From: Filosporella fistucella
Taxonomy: Eukaryota; Ascomycota; Leotiomycetes; Helotiales
Length of the DNA: 64,000 nucleotides
Assembly: GCA_030077755.1 (NCBI GenBank)
Contig: JAQJZZ010000007.1
Span: 372,001 to 436,000 of the forward strand
Reading direction: 5' to 3'
Positions 43,367 through 53,956 of this stretch are shown here, piece after piece. The notes beneath the pieces are model-generated. The model worked only from the letters and a program-made list of their open reading frames with translations, made no database searches and was not told where the DNA came from. The first letter of the stretch is position 1. Every line of letters starts with the position of its first letter. A program made the position numbers and the translations under genes.

Positions 43367-45366
43367 CTAGAAATCAAAATCCCCTCTAAAACTCTCAACA
43401 TCCATCCCCACCACCACTCGTTCCGCTAGATCTCTTCTCCCCATCTGACTGAATACTCTCCTCAACGTATCATAAAGATTTGTACTCTGATTCTGGGAGA
43501 TCATACGTTCCAGCTCCGCCTCACTCGCATTGCCATTTCTATCCACTCCGCCAAGGATATCTCTCGCTTTCTCTCTGCCTTCGTTTTCGACGACTTTGTG
43601 CATGGCTAGAGCGCCTAGAAGATGAGAGGCAGCCTCGTCGTAGCAGCCGATATTGATACATGAGACGCCGAGATTATAGCGGGCACGAACGAAGTTGGTG
43701 CGGAGAGTGAGGGCTTTCTCGTATGCGGCAATGGCCTCTTCGCTGCGATTGCTGTTGGCGAGGGTGGCGCCGAGTCGGTTCCAGAGGAGATGGACTTGGT
43801 CTCTTTGATTACTTGTTCCAGACTCGGTGCTTGCGAGGGCGGCGGCGAAACAATCAACTGCTTTATCATATTCTTCTGCGCCGTAGAAGAGGACACCGAG
43901 ACCGACTTGAACGTCAGGGTCCATGTGTTCACCGTCAGGAGAGAGTTGAGCTGCTTTGATGAAAAGATCTGTGACCTTTTCGTGGAGTAGGTGACGGTCT
44001 GTGAATCCTACTTCAGTTTCAGATGATAAAGCAGTAGGATCGATAATAGAGGGGTATTTGATAGAGAGCCATCTTTCAAGTGTCCGATAGGCTGTGCTAT
44101 CGTATCCTTCATTCGTATAGCTTACAGCCAAAGCCATCAAAGCCGTAAGATTGTTAGGATCTGATTTGAGTGCTTGTTCCAGTGCTCTAATGGCAGGAGT
44201 TTCTTTCTCGTTTTGTGCTTGTGCTGAGCCTAAAAGCACCCAAGCTTCAATATGTTGAGGATCATTTTGAACCGCCGCCTCAAAGGCCAGAGCAGCAAGA
44301 GAGAGATTCCCGCCCTCTTGCATTATCCTAACACCTTCTTCAAAGGGATTAGGAACATCTTTGAAGAGATTATCAGGCTCAAACATATAGTCTCCCAATT
44401 GAGGATCTCGGAAAGGCGACTGATGAGTACCCAAACCATCAAAGCCATCCCACTCGCCAAAATCGCCCATATGTTCACCGATATTCTCGTCGTTGACCAG
44501 TTCTCTAGCGGCCGCAGTTTCAGCTTGTATGCCTCTCCAGATAGATTCGAAATCTCCAAACTCATTAGTTTCGGATTCGAGGACTGACCTGTCCATTTGA
44601 TCGAGCTCTGCTTCTGCAGCTAGACTCTCGTCTTGTTCTTTATCTTGCATATCCATCTGCTTGAATTGTTCCTCCCAGTGCTCGTCGTCCAACTCCACCA
44701 TCTTGCCTTTTCCTTTATCTTGTGTCTGGAAATTCTGCGGCGGTTGGTATTGCGGCCTATTCATCATGCCCATACCCATGCCCATACCTCCCATCCCCAT
44801 TCCCATTCCCATGCCCATCCCCATACCCATTTGAGGTCCTTGATACATACCATTCTGCGTCATAGGACTCCCTGATCTCGCCGCAGGACCTTGACTCATC
44901 TGTTGAAATCGAGCGAAATCCGCTGGACTAAACGCAGTACCTTTCGGTGCTTGAAACGCCGCTTCCATCCTCGACTGCGTCTCCATTCCCGGATTATACT
45001 CCTGTGCCCATCCATTGACTCCAGGCGACGAAGAGCCAGCGCGCATATGTGGGTTCTGGTGAAGATCATGTTGCATGGCGAAAGCTTCAGGCATTTGGCC
45101 ATTTTGCTGCATAAAATCATTCATCATCTGCGATAATCAGTACTCATCCTTTGCCTATTTCTAGAACCATATTCCCAGCACAAACTCACGTTATCCTGAC
45201 TTCCACTCATATTCATACCGCCTGTACTCCTCATGCCCTGCAAGCTCCCCCCAGGCCTTCCCACCAACCTATCTCTCTGCAGACTCTTATCATCCTGTAC
45301 ATGTTTTGTAAACTGACTGAGCGGGTTTCCCGCCGTCGAACATTCAGCGCCGCCAAGGAAAGACAT
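43367..45366 (-). CDS. PEX5: Peroxisomal import receptor PEX5
   Basis: Two exons, 45366-45190 and 45127-43367, give 645 residues. The receptor binds PTS1 (SKL-type) cargo in the cytosol and carries it to the peroxisome membrane. The N-terminus MSFLGGAECSTAGNPLSQFTKH holds the conserved Cys9, the site of recycling ubiquitination. WxxxF/Y-type pentapeptides for PEX14/PEX13 lie at about 99 (WAQEY) and 210 (WEEQF), with a related WRGI at 256. From about 320 to the end there are seven or so TPR units (for example LGSAQAQNEKETPAIRALEQAL and RARYNLGVSCINIGCYDEAASHLLGAL). A Gly-Met tract lies at about 157-181. I start at MSFLGG; the longer frame from 45423 lacks the conserved N-terminus. Confidence 0.96.
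44769..44830. repeat. Hexanucleotide repeat coding the Gly-Met tract of PEX5
   Basis: Variants of CCCATN, about ten units on the plus strand, code a run of alternating Gly and Met on the minus strand, in frame. Length is likely to vary between strains. Confidence 0.9.
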
Positions 45367-46079
45367 CGTGAGAAAAGGTGAAAGCTGTGTTATGAAAGAC
45401 GACTGTGGTGTATTAGAAATCAAAAGATGTGGTGCGCCACTTGTCTTAAGTGGGGCTGTATTGCAAGAATAGCAGAACTTTTCGTCTATGGGCAGATGTA
45501 TGCAAATGTAATATTGTACAGTAAAGAGGTAGATTCGCGGTGAAGATGCTTTGGTTGAAATATGTCAACTCAAAGACCTGAATGATGGGGCGCTCATAGT
45601 GTGGGGAAGTAAAGGCTCGGAAAGCCTTCTGATAATGCCGAGGTGCTCCGAATAACAGCCTCGTCCCGAGACCACATGTCGACAAAAATATATCATTAAT
45701 CACGAACTCAAAAATAGCTTCCTATTTCACGTTCAGACAGGCTGACTAGCATTTTACAAGTCATTGTACAGGCAAGATTTGGCAGAGGCTTCATTAATTT
45801 ATTGCTACTCCATACAAACAAGACCATCCAACCAAATGTCGTGAGTGGAGTAATGTCTTTCAATCTCAACCTCTCTGTACGCCCGCCCCAAAAACCCATA
45901 TTTTACAAATGTGAAAATGCTACAGGCTTTAAGACAAGGAATAGAAAGGTGAAGGTCTAAAGAAGATCCTCTATGACATCCCGACACTTTTGATACACTT
46001 CGCCACCCATTTCTATTGCACACCCTTCCATCATACACTTCTTGGATTGATATCCCATCTTCTACTGACAGGCAGAAAT
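45367..46079. other. PEX5 upstream region and 3' flank of the RRM gene
   Basis: No gene or repeat recognised. Confidence 0.45.
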
Positions 46080-47170
46080 TTAAAATCTGTCATTTCTTGA
46101 AGCACCACCGTCACCACGGGTGTCTCTGCTGGCGGTACTGAAATCAATTCTCAATGCACGTCCATAACAGTCCTTGCCAGTAAGATATTCCTTTGCTGCA
46201 ACAGCGCTCTCGACATCGAGGAAATCAGCGTGAGCGAATCCTCTTGGTTGTCCGGTACGTCTATCAATGGCAACTCTGACATCAAGAACGTTCCTGACAT
46301 CGCGGAAGAGCTTGTTAAGATCGCTGTCAGACATCTCAAAAGCAAGATTGCCAATGAAGAGAGTCTTGGATGGTGGGTTGCTTGGTTTATCGCTAGTGTC
46401 TCTGCGGGGACTCATGCTCATGTAGTTGACCGAGAGTCTACGTCCCTCGAGAATCTGTTGATCCTTACCCTGGATGGCAGCAGTAGCTTGCTCGACGGTT
46501 TCGAAATGAACATATCCGAATCTGCAAGATGTAATTAGCAATGTTTCCATCAGACAACTTGAGGATTTCATACCCCTTGCTCAATCCTCTGTTATCAGTG
46601 GCGATGATGACGTTTTTGATGGTTCCAAAAGGCTCAAACTCTCTTTGAAGATCGGCAGCGGTAACATCGAAGAGAAGATTTCCAACGTAGACCCCTGGGG
46701 CAGGCTCCATAACTCTGGGCTCACGGGGACCACTGTCTCTGCCACGGCCCATATCTCGACCACCACCATAAGAGGATCCGCTGCCACCATATCTTCCACG
46801 GTCAATTCGTTCATTCCGGGAGGTGTTGTAACCTGCGTTTCTGGGCTCACGAGGAGTGAACTCTCTTCGCTCTCTGGGAGGATAGCCATTTGCATCGCTG
46901 GCAGACTCGATCGCCTCATGAACAGCACTTGCCTCGCCATCGGCAGACCCGACCTTGGTAGCATCGTCACTGTTGAAACGTCTGAATACTGATGATGAAA
47001 TTGAGTTTTGGACCTTCGATCGGACTGCGAAAGGGGTAGAAACGATAGATCTCGACTGAGCGGCCAACGAAGGCGAAGCAGCAGCACGCAGGGCAGAACG
47101 ACGGATGAGATGCCTGTTGTCTATTAGTATTCATTCAATTGATATAGCTTCATTTATAGTAGACTGACAT
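46080..47170 (-). CDS. Mitochondrial-type RNA-binding protein with two RRMs
   Basis: Exons 47170-47169, 47113-46574 and 46521-46080 give 327 residues. The first intron (47168-47114) lies inside the start codon: AT ends exon 1 and G starts exon 2. Its branch point TACTAATAG and acceptor ACAG are strong, and without splicing the ATG at 47170 closes after six codons. The N-terminus MHLIRRSALRAAASPSLAAQSRS... with RRFNS at about 45-49 is a typical mitochondrial presequence. An Arg/Gly/Tyr-rich linker follows (about 100-128). RRM1 spans about 141-215 (VYVGNL; KGFGYVHF), RRM2 about 234-308 (LFIGNL; RGFAHADF). It probably binds RNA in mitochondria; nuclear action as for other RRM/RGG proteins is the alternative. 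Confidence 0.9.
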
Positions 47171-48409
47171 GATTGCAAAGTGTGGAAGGAATGAATGAGT
47201 TGAAGAGTCTCGATGTATGTTTACGGACGGTGGTGATGTTCTCTAGAACATTTTTTGAAGTTTTCCCTCCCGGCGGAAAATTAGCGTGACACTAGTCTAT
47301 ATTAGGCCAGCTCTCACTTGAGCTGGCTCCTTTTCGACAATCAAGGGGTCCAAAGGCAGAGCCTCCATTTCACATTTTAGAGCCTGAAATCCTTGATATG
47401 GAAAATCCAAACGAAAGTTTTGGCTTCTGACAATATCACCAGTAATTAGCTTGGTGCTGCAACCTCAACTCGACAATTGTTTTGAATTTGTCCGCAGCCT
47501 GCCACGTTTTGGAGATCTACCTTGAGCTATTCACAACAGCCTTTGCATTGTGGCGCATGCTCTTTGCCAATATTTTGTCACCATGGAATAGCTGTCTTCA
47601 CGAGATCAATACTTTACTCTGTATTTCGCTCTTGTTCTGCTCCCCCTAAATTTCCCCACCTCAGTCACGCTACACATATCAACAATCACAATTCACCAGA
47701 ACAAATCTCCCGCAAGTTTTTACATCATTTATTCATTTCCCTCATTCAATACCAAGCTCATCATCTATATATTTTCCTGCTCGAATCAGGACTTCTGGTC
47801 TTTGTAGCAAGGTGTCCTTCGATTCCATTATCTTTCATCAACCAAAGACCAATCTCCAAGGAGCCAAGTCGAGGAAGACATAGATAGGAGTAGAGAACAA
47901 TGCAGGGTATTGTATCAACGCCTGGTATCCTGACCACCATTTTTCATGTTCTCCAAAACACATATAAAGTCAACATATTCAGACACATACTCCAAATACA
48001 AATGCAAATATATCCAAACGCCGACCACTTTTGTAGCACAGAAAAGACAAAGAAAAAAAGGCTGGCCCTCCATATCACAGGGGCACAAATCGCCTCCATG
48101 GGTATTGAGCAAAAACAAAAAAGTCCGGCCGAAAACAAGGTTTCAAGTCCAGCGGCGAATGGGGAAAAGTTGATAGTAACACAAGTAGAGTGGATAAGAT
48201 ATGGAGGCAAAGTATATAGCCAAGCGGGAATTGGAGCTGGAGGTGATGTGGCGGGTGGATTTTGCAGCGGAGGTAAGATGATGAGCGTGCATATGGACGA
48301 TTTAGCTGTCACCAAAAAGTGGCAAAATCGATGACAACGAGCTAACCCGAGTGTGACATCGAGGAACCGATACTGAAACTGATTCGCAAACCCATTGACA
48401 CATTTGCAT
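47171..48409. other. RRM gene promoter and 3' flank of the bHLH gene
   Basis: C/T-rich DNA from about 47520 to 47880. The plus-strand frame 47900-48334 is antisense to the expected bHLH 3' region and has no domain. No gene is supported. Confidence 0.4.
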
Positions 48410-49977
48410 CTAAAATCGTTCACCGCGGTATCCATTGGGTCTTTGTTCATGCTGGTACTGTACGCCGTTCATAACCTCGGGTCCAGGGATATTTCGCAAC
48501 GGTGGAAGCTGTTGCTGTTGCTCTGCAGTTGGCATGCCATAACCATGTGCGTGTGCAACCTGAGGATTTGGTGCGTGGTATGAGCCGGTTGAGTTCTGGA
48601 GACTCGCAAGTTCGGAACGAAGTTGTGCATTTTCGAGTCGAGCGCCATTGGAATCGCGCCTCGAGATATCAAGATCATGCTCTGCTCGTTGTAGGCGGCT
48701 TTCAAGACGCTGGATTTGTTTCTTTTGGTCTTCGATTACCTTGGTTTGGCGTTCATGCTCAGAAATAGCTATATAACGTCAATATAGAATTCTTCCTCGC
48801 AGAAGATTAACCAACCTTTCGACAAAATCTCCCATTTAGAGGCTTTGGCACCACGTTCAACACTTTGGAGGGTTCTTAAACTATCAAACAAATCCTTCAT
48901 CTCAAGCCTCCGTTTTCGTTCAGCTAGTTTGTGTGAGACTCGTAGTTCGGGAGTACGTGAGTAGGGTTGTGAACTGTTAGGAGATCCACCTTCGCCGTTC
49001 TGAAGTTCGGAAACCTGTCTATGCTGCAAGCTGTGATGATGAGTGCTCACTTGAAACTCTGACGATGCTCGTTGGTATTCGGGAGTAGTACCATCATCTA
49101 GTCGTCTTTGACCAGGAGGTAGCCGTGATTCGGTAGTATACTGGCTACTGGCAATTGAATCTGCATATGAGTTCCGGCGCGAGTCATCATAGAAGGAAGT
49201 CCCTTGTCGACTGGCTTCATCACCACTTGGTCTAGCACCAGAAGGTATTCTATGAACCTCTTCTTCAGGGAAGGCCCAAGCTTGGCCTTTAGTAGGCTCT
49301 GGTGCGCGTGCAATAATTCCTGATGCAGGTCCGGTAATCAGTGGTGCGGTTCGAGAAGAAGGCATCTGATCTGGCAGTCGTTGATAATTCGGTTGGTAGC
49401 CATTGGAGTATCTGAAAGGTCCCGAATTACGATCGGGATGAGCAGACCCGGGATTGCGCTGTTGAGCCAGAGTGCTTTGTAGAGATGTAGTTGAGGGGTT
49501 TGCGCTTGCGTATGGAGAATTTGCAAGTCGCATATCATTAAAATTGGCACCCAGTCTACTATCAACTGATTCCCGTCGAGAATCACCATTTCCGTGTGCG
49601 CCTCCTTCAAAGAATGATTGTTGGAAACCATATGACGTTGGAGAGACGATTGAAGCGACACTCATGGCTCCAGACGCTGGTGAGTTCAATGGCTGCGTAT
49701 TTGGACCGGTCGATATGGGAGAAGGCGTGAGATCAGCAACGGACGAGGAATCGCCGCGGGAAAGAAGAGGATCGATAGCAGGAGTGCCATTGCTTGACTG
49801 TGTAGAATTGTCTATATCGTTGTCAGTAATAGCTCGAGTACCCAAGTGCAGTGATTTCTCACGCTTACTCGCAGAATCCTTCGAGGAGTAGTATGCTGAA
49901 TCGCGGTGGTCCTCGGGGCTATTGAGCACTCCTGCAAGTCCTGCAGGAAGTTTCTGCGATACCTGAGAGGCAGCCAT
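48410..49977 (-). CDS. bHLH transcription factor with C-terminal coiled coil
   Basis: Three exons, 49977-49869, 49811-48816 and 48768-48410, give 487 residues. The first 320 residues are Ser/Pro/Gln/Asn-rich and disordered. The bHLH spans about 327-378: RVSHKLAERKRRLEMKDLFDSLRTL (basic region with His, Glu and Arg of an E-box binder), a loop QSVERGAKAS, and helix 2 KWEILSKAISEHERQTKVIEDQ, running into a coiled coil (KKQIQRLESRLQRAEHDL) as in Myc/Max-like factors. The second intron is clear because read-through stops at once. The first (49868-49812) is 57 bases with no stop; its donor GTAAGC and branch TACTGAC make it likely. Start chosen at MAASQVSQK. It acts in the nucleus as a dimer. Confidence 0.87.
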
Positions 49978-50970
49978 TGCGACTGATGTGCAATTGAGAA
50001 CGGTGGTTCCGAGTAATGGGGAGACAATTCGTGGGGCCTCGGCCAAGGTAAAGAAGGAAGCAGACAAGCGACAACCAGGAAAGAATGCAATTGATAACGA
50101 GTCTGCCGGCAGCAGACAATGCGCCTTGAGACGTGAAGAAGGAAGAACTTGGTGATCCCCTCAATTTGATGTTGAACGACTCGATTATGACTTGGGGTGG
50201 TAGTGGTGTTGGTGGGAGGTGAGGGTTGAGGAGGGACGAGTTGGATTTAACTCCCTAGTGCGATTGGGGCCAAGTGCAGGTGCAGGTGCAAGTCAAAATC
50301 CAAGTCCAAGTCCTCCGTCTGGATTGTGTCGAATCGAGCTAAAGCGACCAGGGCGAAGGGAAGTTTGTAATTGGATCCACCGTACAAGCCTTCTCCTCAT
50401 CCAGAGTTTCTACTGATTCCCAGAGACAAAACGAACGTGGGTAGGCTTGGTGGGCGGAGACGATAAGTCGATAATGAATGGATACGGTATAGAATGAGAG
50501 TCGACAACTCGTGGCGGTTTGAAGATAATACCGCGGAGAGGGCGAGGGAGTACAGTCTGATATGGTGTTTGAAATGGTCCGAAGACAGTAAGTAAGGTCA
50601 CTCCTGGCTTGTCTTGATTTGACTTGGTGGACTGCACTGGCGTGGAGGCAATTGGGTCAGGGATAGGTACAGGCACTGGCAACGGGATATCCAAAAGGGC
50701 CAGCTGGAATTGACGAGGTTATGTACTGCCTTGTGTCTTGTGTCTGTCTGTATTATACGTGGATGTGGAGGTGGATGTGGATGTGGAAGTAGTGGAAAGG
50801 CAAGGAAGTGGAAGTGAATGGGGAAGGGGAAGGGGAAGGGGGAGGGAATCGAGATAGGGATGTTCTCCCGTTGCCATGAGTGAAGTAAAGTCCTCTGGCG
50901 GGGGTAGATATGGTGGTGGAGGAGGAGGAGGAGGAGCGACGCTTGAGCGATGACTTACTTACCTTATGAT
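49978..50970 (-). promoter_or_regulatory. Leader and promoter of the bHLH gene, possible 5' UTR intron
   Basis: A near-perfect donor (GGTAAGTAAG, minus strand) at about 50962 and an acceptor-like TTGCACATCAG just before the ATG at 49977 could frame a leader intron of about 0.97 kb. Purine-rich microsatellites (GTGGAT, GGGGAA and GGA units) occupy 50755-50940. A frame at 50410-50694 (minus) is Pro-rich and not convincing. Confidence 0.3.
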
Positions 50971-53795
50971 TTACTGCATATTACATAGTACATTCGATAC
51001 CGGGGTATTTGGGGTGAGCCAAGCAAGCAGAAAGTACTGCCCTGTACGGACTGTACTATGTACGAGGAGTTATGGTCGAGTGCCGCAACTTACCGTCATA
51101 GTCCAGAAAAGGGAAAGACAGCGATGCAGATGCAGATGCAGACGGAGACACAGATGGGATGGATCATGGGCATGCCGGAAGCCAAAGCCAACGCCAAAAG
51201 TCAGAGCCAAAGACAGACATACACAGTACTGTACAGAAAAAGAGAAGTTCGACAGAAGCCCGCCACTATTGTTCCCTAGCCATCTAAGCCAGCCACTGAT
51301 GCCTGCAGCACATGTGCGTTACGGTGGGGTGGATGCTGTGGACGCTGTGGATTTGGCTGGATTGGATATGCTGGTTGATGCCCGTTGATGTGATGCACTG
51401 ATGTGCTGTGTGCACGATGCTTCCAGGATCTCTTTACGCGGTTGCACGAGGTTACAGGGCTCGAGGCCACTAAGTCATCGCATTCTACAGGGACCAGGAC
51501 CGGGCCCAGGACCAGGACCAGGTGTAGGAACGGGAACTGTAAAGCTGGTGTGAAGGCTGCTGGTTGCTGGCTTCTGTCCAACTGTACGAGTCTAGCTGTC
51601 TTAGGGCAAGAAAGGGGCTTGAACTTGGCCTTCTCAGGCTGGTAAAGGTAAAGGGCTGCTTTGATTCTGGTTCTGGCACTGACATGGCTGACGATGGACG
51701 AACTGGTGGTAGTCTGCCAGATGAGGGGGGTGAAGAGAAGATTTTTGATATTAATACCTATCTGTAGCCATCAATGGCGATCACGATTCTGACTATAATC
51801 TCTACTATCATGAAGCCACTTATTCCAGAGAAATAGATTTGAAATATTCAGCAGAACAATGCAAGACACAATGATACCGCCTCTAAATAGGAGAAAGTTC
51901 ATGCCACCCACACTAGATACAGAACCAGTAAGTCGCCATCACTCACTGCTGAACACCCATCATCACCGGTGCTATCCGGGTCGGGTCCTCTCCGTAAATG
52001 TGGCTTCACCCTAACTCGATTGCCTTGGTGGCTCAAAGCCATCATCGGCGACTCTGTTATCAGAAAATCGGCCCCGCGCGAAATCTACACAAACTCTCCG
52101 TGCAGAATCTCTTGGACTTTGCCTTCTTTTCCCGTATTAGCACATGATATATGACAGTGCTGACCTAAACCATATACTTTGTAATCTGGACACATGCAGA
52201 CATACATTGTTTAATAGAGCATGTGGACAATAGACCCGGACCTTGATATTCCTTATTATCAGCTAGCTGGAATTGTGAGTGAGGAGTAACTGTGATGGGA
52301 AGAAGTGGCAGTGGCATTTCCAATTCCGTAGTTCCCAGTAGTCCTTCCGCAGGTGTGCACTCCACTCCTCCACACCTTTCCTACACATATTCACTTTCAC
52401 CATCATGAAAGATACTGGCTTCAAATCTTCCACGGCCAGCTTCCCCGGTTCCCCTGCTCAAATCCAGTGATATTGGTATCACCGAAGAAACAGCCCGTGT
52501 ATGATTAACCCACGACTTTGTACCAGCTAACCGTACTGTATCCGACTCACCTATCCGTCTCGGAAGCATTCCCTTGCCTTGCACAACCTACCTTACACAA
52601 GCCTTATTGTCATCATTGAGATCATGTGTCGCATTCTCGAGTCTTCCTGGCATTGGCATGGGCACATCTCTCGAGCTGGTCTCGCGAACCTACATGAACC
52701 CTCCATGCGGCACAACAGAGTGTGGCAGCTGTTGTACCCTTCCATGCCATATACAGAGCACACAAACATAGCTCAGTCCGGTATAGACTTGAACACTTGA
52801 AGCTGTCATCAAACTCAACGGAGGAAGGTATAACCTGGTCGCCATGCTCAATCAACCTCCCAAAGCTTATCTTAGGCAATTGTGTTTTTCTCCGGATTAA
52901 TGGTAAATGACCCGGACAAATATCACGCGGAGCTCAACTCGATTTCTCCAACAGAAAGCAACAGTCTGTTCGCAACGGCACATGATGGCTGCGGAGAAGA
53001 AAGCAAGATCATGGGTGAGGGGCATCGAGATCTGATTGCAGGAGCGAGGCTGTCTGAGGCGTTGTGGCACAGAATAATAAATGTGATCCTCTTGACTTGA
53101 TTGTTTCCTTCCAACGGCTGTTTCCATTAAGGGCCGGTAGATGGTCTGAGACATAGGTGACAGGAGACACTGATTGGTGTTCTACAGACCGCTGGAAATA
53201 GAAGAAAGTTTGCCTTTAAACGCCTTTTGAAGGGTGAGACTGAGACACCTGTCCGAACGGTAAAAGGTTAACTGTGACACTCCAATGGTATTGGTTAAGC
53301 TTGAAATGGTACCCGACGAGAGAGATGTCAAATCAAGAAGAAAGTCTCTGCTGGCATCTCGAGGTTCCTTTACAGTTCATAGAAGCTCAAACGTTCTGGT
53401 CTTCGGCTCCTCCCTCCGCATCGCACCGTACCTGACAGCATCTCCACTTAGCAGACTCACATCGTCCCACTCAAACACTCTGACCTTTTCCACAACTCAC
53501 TGGCGGCTGGCTCAGTTTGTCTTCCCATAGTTTGTCTTGAAAAACGGTCACCCTCGATATTTCTTTTCCACACTAGCAAAACCAAACAATGCCCATTCAC
53601 AACAGACAGAGTATTCGCCTTACACGCCACCTATATCATAGCACTTTCTTTTGTATATCAAGTATGACAGATAGCTCTCCTCACTAACCGTATCTTACTG
53701 GTCCCAGCTACATACCATCATCACTGTTTCAGATGTCGAATTACTTGTGCGTCGTTACCTGACCTGCGCCTGTCCTAGGATATCCAATCCAAGTA
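50971..53795. other. Gene-free stretch with simple repeats
   Basis: No supported gene. Simple repeats: GATGCA units near 51123, AGCCAAA-like units near 51180-51220, and GGACCA units near 51490-51520. Open frames are shorter than about 140 residues and reflect these repeats. Confidence 0.45.
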
Positions 53796-53956
53796 TACTG
53801 GGTAGGTAGGATAAATAAGTGTACCCTTGTTCTTTACTTCCAGCAGGTTCGACCCCACAAATACAGAAAATCTTGCTGTGGGATTGGTCTGCCTACCTAG
53901 TTGAGGCTGACTTTAAAACCCTCAAGGGTACACTTATTTATCCAACATACCAAGTA
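53796..53956. mobile_element. Small foldback (MITE-like) element
   Basis: Bases 53809-53829 are an exact reverse complement of 53923-53943 (21 bases). The match goes on outwards with few mismatches to 53796 and 53956, giving arms of about 34 bases. Closer to the centre, GACCCCACA at 53851 pairs with TGTGGGATTGGTC at 53877. The whole is 161 bases, without coding capacity, as in a miniature inverted-repeat element or a large hairpin. I see no clear target-site duplication. Confidence 0.7.

Noticed and set aside
44632..44875. Plus-strand His-rich frame (HAHTHAHTSHPHSHSHAHPH)
   Set aside because: Reverse reading of the hexanucleotide repeat in PEX5.
47900..48334. 144-residue plus-strand frame
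   Set aside because: Antisense to the 3' region of the bHLH gene, no domain, irregular composition.
50410..50694. Pro-rich minus-strand frame upstream of the bHLH gene
   Set aside because: Repetitive start, no domain; better explained as leader or intron sequence.
53835..53862. B-box-like GGTTCGACCCC, suggesting a tRNA
   Set aside because: The T stem does not pair and the site lies inside the foldback element; no A box at the right distance.
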